NCBI RefSeq assembly: GCF_947623445.1
Contig: NC_135241.1
Location: forward strand, 19,160,501-19,224,500
DNA: 64,000 bases
Origin: Clavelina lepadiformis
Taxonomy: Eukaryota; Chordata; Ascidiacea; Aplousobranchia; Clavelinidae
Direction: 5' to 3'
Positions 11,549 to 25,800 of this stretch are shown piece by piece. A program made the translations under genes and the position numbers. Below the pieces are notes generated by a model. It was not told where the DNA came from. It searched no databases and was given only the letters and a program-made list of their open reading frames with translations. Numbering within the stretch: position 1 is the stretch's first letter; the number at the start of each line of letters is the position of its first letter.

Positions 11549-14500
11549 ATGTCCAGCCGAAGGCATCATTATGACTCATCTTCTAGTGAAAGTTCTTTTC
11601 AAAACACATCCTTGGCCAATCGCCGTCGCTTACCTTCACCACCACCAAGTGGAATATTAAGAAATCCCGCTCGTCATGTCACTATTGTCGACCCTGGTAC
11701 AATTGGCAGGCGTGTTGATAGAATTGCTGACAATTTGGAAGACACAACAAGGAATTTGAGGAATGTTGATTCAAAACTTTCCGATTTTAAAGACTTGCAC
11801 GACGATTCAATGTCAGCATTAACAAAGGTTAAGAAAAGTTTTGCGTTTTTTAATGATCAACATGCTCACTAATTTTGCATCCTCCCTGCTTCTTTATTAA
11901 TGGAGCATCTCAAATTTACATATATAAGAGGCTGCAGTTTACACTACTGAAGTGTTATTGAAATGTTTTCTCTGCATGGACATCTTTTATAGTTATACCG
12001 ATTAATTTTTAGCATAATTAAATGCAACAAAGTACAAACAAACAAGACCTAGGAAACCATCTATTTTAATATTTAAAGAAAATTTAAGTGGTTTTTTTCA
12101 TTTAGTTACAAGAAGATTTAGAAGGTTCTCTTCATCGACTAAGGAATACGAGAGAAAAGCGATCCACGCGGGATGCTCGAAGCTTGCACGAAAGTGATCT
12201 TCACACGAGGAGGTCGGCATCAACTAGTCGAATTAGTGGACGTCGATCACCAGCAAAGGATTATGAGAGTGATATCACCGATTACACAGCAGGTTAAACA
12301 GTTAGAAAACTACTACCCGATTTTGCTTGTTGTTTAAATAATTGGAAAAGAATCCAGAGTTTTAAGAAATTCATCCTGGTTTTCTGGATCACTTCCGCAA
12401 ATTATTTTATTGGTTCCTTGTGTTATTGCTGAGCTATCTCAAAATAACCTAAAGCCATAACCAAAAAGATTTTCCTTTTTGGTCTAAGTAATAACCTAGC
12501 GCTATATTCTAAAAACATTATACAACTTCATTGGAAGTAGGTTTATCAAAATAGCCTGCATTGTTTTAGCTCGAACACAGCATCGCCCGTCCAGTAGTTT
12601 GGGATTATCTTCCAGAAGACAACACAGGAATTATTCTTCTTCAGTGAGTAGTTTTTGACTTACTTTTACCCAATGTTACCTCTTATTTTATACTTGTTTA
12701 GTAACATGTCTGTGAAATTATATCATACTTAGGTAAAAATGTAGTTTGAAAATTTGTGGTATTAATGTGTGAATCTTATTTTAATCCAGGTTCATGAGAA
12801 AATTCATGATTTATCAGCAAATCAGGCAAGACTGGAGCAAGATTTAGGTGACGAAATTTCAAGAAGGCTAAAGTAATTTCCACTAAATTATGTTCATAGT
12901 GTTCTTCCGTTGCTTTTCATTTGTAGGGTTTTTGAATACCTTATATTGCTTTTGGAATTGCTTTTCAAACAGATATATGTCACTCGATACTGGTTTACAG
13001 TCAAAACACTGTTATTTTATTTGGTAGCAGTTATGTCATTGTTATGAATAAGTAGCAGCAAAATTTGTCATAAAAATGTGGTTGTATAATTAATTTAATT
13101 AATATTCATACATCATGTGTTTTAGATCAGACCGTTCGTTGAGCGAGAGCATGAAAGGGGACAGTGCAACTGACAGAGTGGAAAGAAGATTGAAAGAAAT
13201 TGAGCGTGGCATGGCAGTCGAACGAAATACTGCTGCCCAGCTTGCCAGCGATGTGGCAAAGGATGTTTTGCATAGGAGCCAGTCCAAGTAAGTCCAGTAT
13301 TGCCTACTTCATTAAAAAGGGGTTTTTGATTTTTTTAGTTTTTATGATTTTCCACTTAAAAACCTTAAAATAAAGTTTCTGGTATTAATTTAAGGTTTCT
13401 TTTTGGTGACTGGTTACCAGCTAATCTGATACCAAATGAAAGTTTTGACATTGTCCTATGACAAGATAACTATATTGTATATGTTGGCACAAAATTCAGT
13501 AAATGCATATTTTGTTTTAGTATATCTCGAGTACCAAAGTAAAGTAACAGTATTTTTAGATTTCAAGAAGAAGATGTAGTGAATCGAAATCGGATGTTAC
13601 AACTTGAATCTGGAAAACGTGCTCTTGAAGGTGAACTGGATTCAACACGAAGGCGCTTAGAGCAGTCAGAGGGCGGAAGAGAGGCTCTAATGACACAAAT
13701 AGGTACCGGAATATGTGTAATGTGTTGCGTTTAATTTTAAAAGTAACTTTCAGGGCTTAAATGAGTTACACTTTTACCTTGCAAATTGCAATAACATAGC
13801 TGGTCGAGCCCTGGTCTGCATAAAGTGATGCTATGAATGGAATGAATTACCTTAGTCAACTAAATGAATTGCTTTACTCATTTCCTGTTTTTAAAATTGT
13901 GTAATTTATTGCCAGCGGAATTGCGAAGTATGATCAATAGATCGGACAAAGACAGAGCTAACCTACAACACAAGGTGGAGCAGTATGAAGTACTTCAGAA
14001 AGCAAAACTTGAGCGTGAAGCTGAAAATAGACACAAACTAGCAGGTACTGAGTAACCCTTTTGTATTAATAATCCGATGTTTTAAGTTCTTGAAGGATTA
14101 AAATAATTTGTCTGCTTGTGCAAACTTTCATCGCAAGCCACGTTGATGAACAAACTTTGTGTTTATTTATTGTTATAAAAATATATATCCAAGACAATCG
14201 AATGGAAGTGTAACAGTAAATTTATTAATGTAAAATTATTATTGTTGCTGTTTATACAGAGTCACAAAAGCAAGAACATGAACGCTTGCGACAAGAAAAT
14301 GAAATTGAGCAATTACGAACAGCTCTGAAGAGATCTGCTGGAGTTGTTCAGCTTGATGAAGCACGAAGAGATCTTGAAAAAAGTGAAAGACAAAGACAAC
14401 ATTTATCAGACCATATTGAGGTTATATTTGCTTATGTTTTTGTTGTTTTTATAGTAATTCACACTTTTATAAGCGAACTTGGTTTCTTTAACTTAATTAA

Positions 14501-17500
14501 AGTCTTAATTACCACTTTTGTATAAACTAATGCACCGCATAAGGGTTATACTGATATTTTATTTTTAAAGTTTTTAATTTTTTTTATTCCATTCTAGGTA
14601 TTGACAAAAGATCTTGAAAAGAAAGAACAAGCTCATGCTCGTATTTTGAACCAACATCAAGACCTTCAACATCAGTATGACGAGTCCGAGAGGGACAAAG
14701 ACCGATTATACAACCAACTTGAAGATGCTCTTAGGAAACTTAAGGAACTTACAAGGTATTTCTTAAAAAAAAATATTTTTTATTTTAAAAAATAAGACCT
14801 TAATTTATTTATGTAAAATAAGGTCTTACAGCGTCTTCAAAATTTGTTTTAAATATAAATTTTTCCATGGATGGATGATTGTGGTGTTGTTTTTATTTAT
14901 AATTATTATTTATTTATATTATATTTATTTATTTTGATTCTATTTATATTTTTCTGACCACCCCCAATTTATATGGTATGTTTTCGTTTTCAGAGATTCC
15001 GAAAAATATGCAAGCGCATTTGTCAAAGTTGAACAATCAAAAAATGAATGTGAAAGAGAAAGAGAAGAAATAAGGAACGCTGCTCAGGACACAATAAGAC
15101 AGTAAAGCCACAATTAGTATACTGTATCAATTTATAAAATACTAAACTATGTTAGTATTCACTTAGATTTGCTGTAGCATATGTTAATTTTCCTTAATGA
15201 AAAGCAATGTTGTCATAAGCATCTAGAACTTTATTTTAAACAAGTTATGACCTTTTTAGATGGAAAGCGAAGTGCCGTAAACAAGAGAAGGAGAATGAAA
15301 GATTACAGGACACAATTGATCAGCTCAACTCTAAGAATGAAGAAATTGTGAAGGAGAACATAACAGGAAAAACCCAAGCAAATAATGGTACAGTTTATGG
15401 TTTTGGATGGAAGAGGAATTAATTTTACAAAAGAAATAACATTGTCAGACATTGTAAAATCATTTGCACAATTAATCGATTTTGGATATTATCTTAATCA
15501 TTCAAATTATTTGGTGAGAAGATCATGCGGTTTTGCAATATTTTTGCTGGTGTAATACAAATGTCATTTATACTTTCATAGCTTTTCAACAAGTTGAAAA
15601 TTTACGTAAAGAAATGGACGACTTGATTGTAAGTAAAAATGAAAAATGCAGTCCTTGAAATGCTTCCACTTTCAAGATAAGAACTTTAATGATACAGTTA
15701 TGTGTATAGGCAAAGCGTGCAAATGCAGAAGAGAAGTTAAATCGTCGTGATAATGAGATCGAACAGATCTCTGAAGAGAAAAGAATGCTTTTGCAGCAGA
15801 TGAAAGACTCATCTTTGAAATCAGAAAGATTGGAAGGAAAACTGCAAGAAGCCGTCAGCAAGTAAATTAACAACAACTTTATAATTTTTGTTAGATTAAA
15901 AATTTTTCCAGAATCTTGATAACATTTCACAAAACGTCTGTAACTGTGTATTAGTATTTGGTAGACTTTGTAATAGGCAATGAATTGAATTTAGAAAAAA
16001 TATTCCAATAGATTAACTGCTGCAAACAACAAAGTGAGCCAGTGTGAGGCTGAAATTAAAGGGGCTCAGTCAATGTACGACACCTCAAAACAACAAACTG
16101 CTGACTTGCAAGTAAAATGACATAGATATCATATAAAGTGGTGGCATGGGATTTGCTTTCTTACTGTTGTCTTTATACATTAAAATGCATTGTTTGTACA
16201 GTTGTATCATTGCTCTTTGTTGTTACTTAAATGTTGGAGATAGCAGTGAAACCATATGTCACCGTATGCGTGACCTGATGATATGATTTGTACATACAAT
16301 TTACAATGACCTAAATTAAACTTGTCACTCATAATTACTGATTTTATCTTAGCGGGAAATACGAGAGCTGAAATTGCAAAACAGCCAGCTTGACGCAAGG
16401 TTATCATCTGCACAAAGTGAGCATAAAAACGCAGTGAGATCGTTTGAAGACGCTGAGAAGCAAATGCAAGCAATGAAGATAGAAGTTAATGCTGTGCACA
16501 AGCAACTACAAATTGTAAGTTTTCCATGTAAGATTATTATATAGAAAAGTAATGGATTTGTTCAAAATTGTTTGTATGTTCAAGCTTTTATATGATGACT
16601 AGAATTATTTGTGGAATTACGTTCGTTTTCCAATGTAATGCATTTTACTTCGCTTACGCAAGCATAGTTATCTTAATTAATCTAAACAATGATATGGAGC
16701 CAAAGTTAATTTTCCATTTAATTCGATCTTAATGTTGCAGGAGAGAGAAACTCACAAGAAGGAATTGAAGGATCTACATTCAGACATTCACGCCGGAGAG
16801 GTCCAGAAGATGGATGCTGTCCAGAGAGTAAGCAAGAAAGCAGATGAAGAAAGATCATTCCTGGAAGGAGAAATCCACAGAGTCAATGTGAGTCATTACC
16901 TGGACATGCCACAAATCACTTCAAACACATATACGCATGTTATAAATGCTTTCAGATGGAAATGAACGAAACAAAAGCAACAAACAGAGAGTCACAGAAA
17001 CTTCTGCAAAAAGCAAAAGATGAGTTGAACATCATGGAAAGTGAAACAAATCGATTGGAAGCAGAAATCAAAACATGGAAAGAGAAATACAAAATTGTAA
17101 AGTCAACTTATGAAAATAAGGTAAAACTTTTTATTTTATTTCATATTTTTGATAGATGTAATAACATGACATGTAACCTACATATCTATAAATCATTAAT
17201 TAACAAATTGATAAGCACTTTTCAGCTTTGATGTAGTACTTACAGCATTCTCATCAATAAGTATTTCACTGATTAGTGTACAGAGGCCGGCAGTGAGAAG
17301 GAACGTCTGAAGAAAGCAGAAGACGAGCTGCTCTGGTCCCGTGACCGTGTCCGGAGATTAGAACAGGAAATTGAAACCGCCAACAACGCTCTCTCACAGG
17401 ATGTTGCTCATCTCGAAGCTGCGGTCGGTTTAAGTCCAGAAGACAATACACTGCTCTCTGTGCTGTCTGATTCATTTGCCAGAAAGTCTTCATCTAAATC

Positions 17501-19368
17501 AGATGGTCAAGCATGGATCATTGTACTTAGGGTAATGCAGCCGTTTTTAAATTCCGAATTTACCTCAAGATAAGTTTGTTAGAGGTTAGCATCAATTAGA
17601 AATTTTTCAACTTTATTTGAAATTTTTATTGCTTTTCTGATTGAAGAGAAAACTAGACACCATTAAGAAAGAATTGTCTGCTAAGATGGATCATCGCACA
17701 AAAGCAATTGATGAATTAAGCAGACAAAAGCAACAGGTCGGTTCAGAAACATTAAATTAGAGTTATCAAATTTATTCTTCTTTACATGGCCGTAAACTTT
17801 TAACAGATGAAGGAGATGTGTAAAAATATAGAGGATGATCGTCGTCAGTTGATGTCGGAAGTTACCGAGCAAAATAAACTGGTTGACTCTTTAAGTCGAG
17901 AAAAAACTTGTAAGCATAAAAATATGCCTTTACATAAAAATCCAAATTATAATCACAGTTAAATTACAGTTCACAGCTAAAATTTCGAAAATTCCTGGTG
18001 AATTTGTTAATTTATGCATTTCTACAGCTTTGTTGCTTGAAAACAAAGAAGCCAGAATGATAGTACACGACCTTGAGGATAGAGTTGCAAACTTAACTGT
18101 GGAAGTTGGGAATGTAAGTCCTTCAGTCATTTAATAGAAAGTTCGCGCCACTTGAATGTCCATTTCATCACCAACTAACACATTTAATTCCAACCTAATC
18201 AAATGAAGAAGTTGTTTGCTGTATTTTATGTAAATACTAAAGCTTTAGTTAGTTTTGCACTTTTTGCGCAGAAGGCATGTTACAATTTTTAGCACACGTC
18301 CTAATTCGCATGCCATCACCCACCAAAGATTATATTCCAATAGGAGCTTGTTGATATTACAACATGATAGAAGCTGATATTCAAAATTTATAGGTTATAT
18401 GTTAATGTCAAAGTGCTTGCCAATTATTATCAACCTTATGTATGTAATGCTGCCTAGACCATCCCTAGTAACTCTGGTAAAGATAACTTGAATTTAACTA
18501 AGCTTTATGATTAATGATGAAATTTCACTATGTTAGTACAGAAATTTCTCTGAAATAGTCCATTAGTTCAACATTACCAAAAAGCGCAAAACACACCATT
18601 TTGACATTCACTTAACTTCGTGTTGTTGTTTGCGAATGTTGCGTAATCACTAACATGAATCGGTGTGATTTCAAGAGCAAAGTGCGTCTGCAGGAAACCT
18701 TGCTGTCGGAAGCATCAAAAGTACCCGTGTTTGATTTGGAGGTAGCTTTAATGTTTATTTTAATTCCTCACTTAATCACAACGATTTGTAGTGTGTAGTC
18801 TGTTAAGCTTGTAGAGTGCAATAATGGTAGATCGTGCATGATTGTTTGTCATTTTTTGCGTGTTTGTTAATTGCCAGTGTCTGTATGGAATGTTTGTGAG
18901 TGGAATATCCGGTTTTTATAAATTTGACAACAAAATTCAGGAATCACGCAAAGAACGGGAGAAGATTCAACAGCGCTACGTCAAGTAGGTTCACCATTTA
19001 TTAAGGCACAAATCTTTCCTAATTTGATATTTTACCATAAACTCATACATTTCGTGTCGTCTAACGCTCAGATACAAGGACACAATCGATTCCCTTCAAG
19101 CTGATTTGGAGGAATCTCGAAGCAGGGCAAGACAGAGAGAAGCGCTCAGGCTCTCATCAGGGAGATCCCCATCACCGATAAAACGAGTAACCATTTCCGA
19201 TACTTCTCCGATTATACACGGGTAGGCGAGTTTGTAACTGTTGTTATTTGACTTTGCTAAAATTGCGTACTAGACAACATGCAGAAACTTTTTTTGGTCC
19301 GTTTCAGTTATTCTGACGTTCGTCCGCGCAGTTCTTCACCGAAGCAAGTTCCCGAGAAAGACCGATAA
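11549..19368 (+). CDS. cep128: Centrosomal protein CEP128
   Basis: Twenty-five exons join without a frame break into about 1079 residues (human CEP128: 1094). Boundaries: 11549-11827, 12106-12292, 12570-12643, 12790-12872, 13126-13287, 13560-13702, 13916-14044, 14260-14420, 14598-14755, 14994-15101, 15260-15387, 15582-15628, 15710-15861, 16012-16111, 16353-16514, 16741-16887, 16956-17120, 17277-17531, 17647-17736, 17807-17909, 18028-18113, 18676-18741, 18941-18984, 19072-19221, 19308-19368. The N-terminal Ser/Arg-rich head carries the family stretch DNLEDTTRNLRNVDSKL; IHDLSANQARLEQDLGDEIS and RRLKEIERGMAVER match vertebrate CEP128. Almost all the rest is coiled coil. CEP128 sits at subdistal appendages of the mother centriole and, in vertebrates, works with centriolin and in TGF-beta/BMP signalling at the cilium. 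The tail (SSGRSPSPIKRVTISDTSP) is a Ser/Pro/Arg-rich, probably phosphorylated end. Confidence 0.95.
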
Positions 19369-20206
19369 AAGTTTCGACGTCCATTAAAAGGGGCCTGTGT
19401 CGGATAAAAGTTCCAAACTTATTTCTTCGAGTTTTTAACTGTTCTTTCGCCGAAGGCGTTTAAGAATTTTTCTCGTTATGTAATAATTTCTGTGTGTTTT
19501 GTGAAGATAAAAACAGTTCGAGGTCAAGTTTTGCTTTATCAGTGCTGCAAATGGTGCTTACTTTGAGTGAGTGTTATTAACCTACTTACTACGTTCCTTT
19601 AGTGTGGATTGTCATGTATATGTAGTTCATTTTAAGTTTATAAAGCTAATTGTAGAGGCCATTACACCACATTGTTAATTGCATCTCTTAACGAGATGAA
19701 TTGTAGCGCCCAATGAATACCTCACACTAAGCCACGACACAATTTGAAACGAAGAATATTTAAATAGTTTGCCGTAGATTTTTTTTATATTTAATGCGTT
19801 TGACACAATTTTTAATGCAAAGTTATTGTTCACAAAATGCAAGTAATTTCTTTACAGAGTAGTGTCTTATATGTCATACAGTATAATGCTTTTTGTTCCT
19901 ACTGTTATTGTCTTACTTAACATAACTTTATTAACGTGCTTGTGCCAACGTATTTGCTTCAGGACGTTTTTGCACTCAGATTCAACGAAGCTTTTTATAA
20001 TGTTTTTATTGAATATTGGGATTTTAAGCTTACTCAACCAACCTTCTTCCGACCGTGTTTATTCCTACCTAAAAGTATTAACAATGTTATTTCATCGTCA
20101 TTTCTAATACTTTTAATGTTGTTATTATCATGTAGTTTACTGTGCTTTGTGTGACATGTGTTAGAGAAAGAGAGATTTATACTCGCGAAGCAAATTTTAT
20201 TTGGAA

Positions 20207-20212
20207 AATAAA
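20207..20212 (+). terminator. Probable CEP128 polyadenylation signal
   Basis: AATAAA in the context GGAAAATAAAGATTATAATT, about 840 bp after the stop codon; no earlier exact AATAAA was seen in the 3' region. Confidence 0.45.
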
Positions 20213-21270
20213 GATTATAATTTATATACGCTTTGTACTAATATGTGTAGATACGAACGTTTTAACCTGACCTGTTGCCATTAATAGCTCAGGGTAAGAA
20301 AAACAACGTTCAAAACGAGTTCCAACCTGTCAAAAAGTAAGTCCCGTTTTTGAAATCATTTGTTGCAAAATGATAAAACGGATTTCTCTCATTAGCCCGC
20401 TGTGTGATGAGATGTTTGAAAAATAGGCCACTCATTCAGTTAGAACTAACAACTTAGTAGTAAAAAGTCTCAAGTGCTTCTTGTAATTATGGCGTAAATG
20501 TTTAAGTTTGTTGTTATAAGAAGCCATGGTTTTGTCTCAAGTGGGATTACCACAAATTTGATCGACCGGAAGGGCTTTCAACAATTTTAGCCTTAACATT
20601 TGTTTGTGATCTGTTATCACTTATCGTCTTATCAGATATTAGGTAGACGTTTATGTTTCAGAAATGTACAGCTTAGAACTGGAAATTTTAAACTTTGAGG
20701 AAAGTTTTGCGAATCTTTTAGAGTCGTCTATCGATTACAATTTTTTCAAGGTTTGATATAAAATCATTTAAATTGTCACGGCTAATCGTTTGTAAATCAA
20801 GTTGACTCAAATCTAAAATACTGCAATCATGGCAAATATGAGACGAGTCAGCAACAAATATAATTAACGATTTCTCGCAAATACAAAAAAAGATTCGGCT
20901 ATTTTCATGGCCGTCTTGTTTATTTTTTTAAAACCGCCTTGTCACTCCCACCATAAAAATCTTATTGTTTTCCGAGTGACAATAATCGCTTGCTATCCCA
21001 TCATTTTATTTGGTTCAATTTGATTGTAATAATGTCATCGTGACAACGGTTTTTTATAAAAAGTGGCATGACTAAAAAGCTTTTTCAAATTAGTGTGCGA
21101 AGTGTGAAAGAATCGATTAATAATAAAGATAAGTAGGCTAATCAACTGCATTGCAACACTTTCTAGGCAACAATGACTTGCAAATTCAATGAAACCTCAT
21201 AGCGTATTTGTTTGGCCTTATATTAAAGCACTACAATTTTGCGCTTTGTAAACCGTAGATATCTACTTCA

Positions 21271-21286
21271 CCCATTATCACGTGAT
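21271..21286. promoter_or_regulatory. Conserved CACGTG block upstream of GST copy 1
   Basis: CCCATTATCACGTGAT, 497 bp upstream of the GST copy 1 start. The same 16 bases occur unchanged upstream of the GST remnant and of GST copy 2, while the flanking bases differ. CACGTG is an E-box bound by bHLH-ZIP factors such as USF, MAX or MITF; a regulatory role here is inferred. Confidence 0.4.
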
Positions 21287-21782
21287 TAGAAGTTACGGCA
21301 GAACATTTTAAAACGGACAATGAACTTTGCGTATTTTTTTGTAAAACGTAACATGTCATGCTGTATCATATGCTATGCTGTACTTTTCATTTATTTTAAA
21401 GAAAAACTACGAATGCCAGGTCATGTTCTTTTAATTAAATCAAATTTAAACGGATCAAATCTATATTGAACTTAGCCCAGGGCTGCGCTCCTATCTATAG
21501 CAATAATGCAACGTCATACATAATGTGCATATTTTTATCAGAACGTGTACCATAAGACAAGCATGCCCTCACTAGTGTATATAATGAAACGTAAAGGTCT
21601 CGAAGTGTTCGTAAAAGTTATTATGCAATAGTTAGTCGAAGTAATTTTGTAAAATTTACAGCGCTTCGTTGTTCAAGCGTTTGAATGCTGTGATTTAGAA
21701 GCTCGTTTCAAGGCTTTTCACGGAGCAATTTTGTTTTATTGAAGATTTTACTTTCAAGTAATCAACAATTTATTTTAGCAAA

Positions 21783-22828
21783 ATGGTCCTCCAGCTTTAT
21801 ACGTTAAATTTAAGTCCACCCTGTCGTGCTGTTATAATGACCCTGAAAGCGTTGGGGCTTGAATTCGAGGAGAAGGCCGTTGACGTCACAAAGGGGGAAC
21901 AATTAACCCCGGAATATCTTGCTCTTAATCCAAGAGGAAAAATTCCTTTTCTCAAAGATTGTGACTTTTTAATTGGAGAAAGGTTATTAATACTAATATA
22001 TACGCCTACCTTGTGTGTTTGTATTAAAGCGAATTAAATTAGTTAAAGTTGTTAATACCTTGCAGCTGTCGTCTTAATACATAAATAGCATTCAGAATAT
22101 TCCATTACAATAAATGTGAACAATTTTATAGCCGAGCAATTTCCTGTTATCTCTGTAACAAATATGAGAAGAAGAATGGTGGCAATCTTTTGTTTCCTAC
22201 TGACCCGGAACAAAGGGGAATGGTAGATCAGTTTTTATACATCAGTGAATGCACGTACGCTTGTGTTGCATCTTATGTGGTAAGTCTGCAGCGGCAGTGC
22301 ATTCTAAATATAACCTACTTTGCACTTTCCCACACAATTAAGAAAATCAAAATGTGGTTAAGATTAGTATTAAAAAATGTTTAGAACATCGCTGGAGTAT
22401 TTTTTGGGAACGGCACAACTCAGAAAGACAAAATTCCTGAAGTGAAAAAGGTACTTGATCTTTACGAAAAGTATCTTTCAAAGTCAACTTTCATTGCAGG
22501 AGAAAACCTTACAATCGCAGGTTTGAGAATCAGCGCGCTTTATATACAAACTCGCACAGCATCTTGTTAAAATAGGCTACCGCATAACAAATGTTTTCTT
22601 AAACAACATTCAAATTCTTTCATTTGTCATGATGATTTAGATTTCCACATGTCTTCGTCCCTGCTATTACTGGATTTGACTGATTACAACGACTTCGATG
22701 ATTATCCCAAGACTTCAGCTTGGCTGGCTAAAATCAAGGCACTTCCTTACTTCGATGCATGCAACAAAAACGGAATGAAGACATTTAAGAATGCATATCA
22801 GATGGCAGTGAAAAGGAATAGTAAATGA
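21783..22828 (+). CDS. Glutathione S-transferase, delta/epsilon/theta-like, copy 1
   Basis: Four exons (21783-21982, 22132-22279, 22385-22520, 22641-22828) give 223 residues, the normal size of a cytosolic GST. The N-terminal thioredoxin-like domain has the active-site Ser region LNLSPPCRAVIMTLKALGLEFE and LNPRGKIPFLKD (cis-Pro loop), then GER|SRAI, the glutathione gamma-glutamyl-binding segment (usually ESRAI). The all-alpha C-terminal domain contains ENLTIAGLDF-type N-capping (ENLTIA|D), YPKTSAWLAKIKALPYFD and a basic tail. The SPPCR motif is the signature of arthropod-type delta/epsilon enzymes. Expected role: conjugation of glutathione to electrophiles in the cytosol. Compared with copy 2 it has two unusual cysteines (ECTYACVASYV, where copy 2 has EDTYDRIESYV) and DCDF for DGDF; these could affect activity or signal relaxed selection. 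Confidence 0.9.
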
Positions 22829-22966
22829 AGTTAATTAGGGAGCATGACTTATTGAAGCACTCGAGTTGGCATTTATTAATTACTAATAATATTGCACCGT
22901 AATTATAAATCTTTGTGTAAAGCTGTTGCTGCTTATCGTTCAATGTTTTGACGTTGCCATATGTTG

Positions 22967-22972
22967 AATAAA
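22967..22972 (+). terminator. Polyadenylation signal of GST copy 1
   Basis: AATAAA in ATGTTGAATAAATATTCG, about 140 bp after the stop codon. Confidence 0.55.
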
Positions 22973-25508
22973 TATTCGAAACAATTGCTATTCAGTGCGA
23001 AAACGGTTTGTTCTAGTACTTATTTTTTAGTGAAACATATGCGTCAAATATAAATACAAACTCTATTAACACATACATTAACCGTTTTTTCCAAAGTATT
23101 AAACTTTGCATTTGTAGAACTTGATTACCGATAGTTATGTGCACGTGACTTAGAAGCTGGCCCCTTACTTAGAAAATCTAATTAGATTGTAGAATCAGTA
23201 AAAGAATGAGTTAATTTGCGTCATACATGTCACCAGTTGTTTCCTTGATCTTGCTGATTGAGTCAGCATTGCAGCTATTGAGTTTGACAGGTTACAAGTT
23301 ATAGGCTACTGTTGCTGTCTGCAATCTACATCGTGGCTGACTCTCTGCAATTGACTCTTTTCTCTAATTGATTCATCCTTCAAAGGTAGAATAAGAAATT
23401 AAAAAACACAACGAACCTGCTTCAAGGCAGGAACGCGTGCTGCACTTCTTTGCAGTTAAAGCGTTTTAATAAACGAGATTTTAAGTCGTGCAAAGACTTT
23501 TTTAGTCTGAGAAAAAAAACTGTAATACTTAACAATCAACCTGCAAACAAAATAAAAAGATCTAAGTTATAAAAGGCTTATTAACATGCCGCTGAAAAGT
23601 TTTATGACAGAGACGGTTTTCAATAAAAGCGATTTAGGCCTACTCTTATTTCACAATATAAATAGGCTACTACACATATGCGTGCAAGTTCGGAAGCGGA
23701 TTCTTTCTGAGCAATTCTGCGACAGAACCCATATATTTTTAAATTTTAAAAAGGCTGCTGTTTGTTTTTTAGAAGCATTTATGAATTACAAACAACGTTT
23801 TTAAAGTTTAATACATCACTATATTTATTGTCAGGCCAAGTCGTTTGAAAATAACTCGACTTTGCTGAAATCTAAACCCTGCAATTATTCTACGAATCTA
23901 CGGTATACGACTTTTTGACAACTAGCAGTATAGCCTATACATTATTTTAGATCAGTTTGTGTCGTAGCGTTTATCTTCGCCCTTGACTGCGCTGGAGAGC
24001 GACAAGAATGCTAATCTTGCTATAGCAAAACATAACAAGAAACATGCTCACCAACCACCAACGAACGCGAAAAAAACGGCAAAGACCCAGAAGCTTGAAT
24101 CGTGTTAACTATACAGTGCCAAGTGGCGCTATAACCATGGAAAGTTAGCACGGTCTTAAAACAAACCCAAAAAGTAATTACGTTGACAGAAAAACTAAAA
24201 CAAAACTTTAACTGAAACAAAAAACACAGAAAGAAAATCGCAAGAATACCAATAGTTAAATCGAAAAAAAACGGTGGCAACGAAGAGAACATGCTTGCGA
24301 GGATTTGCTGATGCGTACATGGATAGGTAAAATAAAGTCCAACTAAGAGAAACCCTATCCTATAGGGATCAAAATTCCGTTTCTGCGCCCAGGGTGAGGG
24401 CATGGTATCAGTTTAATTACAAATGTGTTGTATTGTTGCTGTATATTTGCAATGTAAGTTTTCAATGGCCAAAGTGAAGTCGTGATCAGTATTATTCAGT
24501 GTGTGTATTAAAAGCATATGGTTAAAGAAAGGAAATTCTTACATCCTATGTGTTTCTACGTCGTTTATATAGTTTCTCAATTTTACTGGTGTTTTTAATA
24601 TAAACGCGATCTCCTGGTCGATCTGACAGTTCGCACGTCTTCCCATTCCATATGTGGAAGCGTAAATAATTAATTAAACGGTAGGCCTATCATCCCTATT
24701 AGCCTAAGGCAGGCTAAATCAAACATCGCAGTGTTTTGAACGTTTAGTATGCAAGTATATTCTCCGGGATGTATTCTAGTCTTTAGTGGAATTGGAATCA
24801 ACCGCGATGTTAATACAATTAACATTAATATAGACAAGTCTTAGCTAGCGCAAAAATATTAGAACTGGTTGCGGAAGATCTCCCAACCGAGATGAGACTT
24901 AGGCCTATTCACAAAGTCAGATTAGTGCCAGCTCTAACCTTGTATAACCATGACGTTTAGTCAACTGCGTAATGCACTTTACCACGAATAAAATCAACTA
25001 TTTCTGGTTACAATTGCAAGCATGATAGAAAAGTCAGCCGTAAGCTTAAGCGCACCTGCGCATAGACGTTTACACGCGAATTCAAAAACGGCTTCAACTC
25101 TTCGCTTTTTCAATACGATGTTGTTTATTATAATTTTCTTCAAAATTGGGTTGTTGCTCTCACGATATGAATATAGGTCATACAGTCAGTTTAAAGTATA
25201 GTTACGTCACAAGTCAAACCTGCTTGCTGTCTGTCATCTTATTTGGTCCAATATAATGTCATGGTATCGTGACATCGGTTTATTATGAAAAGCGCTACAA
25301 CTAGAAAACTATTTTACATTAGCATACAAGATACAAAAGAATCGCGGTTTGGCAGTAACAAAAATCAAGTAATTAACTCAATTTTCAACAAATTTTTCGA
25401 CAACACTGACTTGCAAATAGAGCAAGATTTTATATCTTATTTTTGTAACATTGTATTAGGTTGCTACAACGTTGCGCTTTGTACATTAAACCACAAATAT
25501 TTGCATCA

Positions 25509-25524
25509 CCCATTATCACGTGAT
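25509..25524. promoter_or_regulatory. Conserved CACGTG block upstream of the GST remnant
   Basis: Same 16 bases CCCATTATCACGTGAT, 277 bp upstream of the truncated GST exon. Confidence 0.35.
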
Positions 25525-25800
25525 CGGAAATTGTAACAAAGAAGATTATACATATAATGCCCTTTTCGTAAAACGCAATCTGTTATGCTGTTTTATGTTG
25601 CCAGAAAATTCAATTCGAAACAGACTCATAGTTGCCAGGTTATGTTATTTAAATCCAACTAAATCTAAATCAATCAAATTTTGTATTAAGCTTAACCCAT
25701 TCCTTTATGCAAGAATAACGCAGTAGCCTATATATGTAATGTGTATGTTTTGATGAGAACTTATGTCATAAGATCAATTTACTGCTACAAGTTGAGCAAA

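Larger units (their letters stand above)
19369..21782. other. CEP128 3' UTR and intergenic DNA before the first GST
   Basis: The first ~840 bp are likely 3' UTR, containing a hairpin CTTTCGCCGAAGGCG near 19445 and ending at AATAAA (20207-20212). The rest is AT-rich. From about 20985 to 21782 the DNA is a diverged copy of the regions upstream of the GST remnant (25210-25800) and GST copy 2 (30030-31121). Confidence 0.5.

Noticed and set aside
24020-24403. 127-codon hydrophobic frame on minus, possible membrane protein
   Set aside because: Composition is driven by A/T-rich runs (poly-Phe/Leu on the complementary strand of A-rich DNA). No motif, splice signal or similar copy in the neighbouring GST duplicates.
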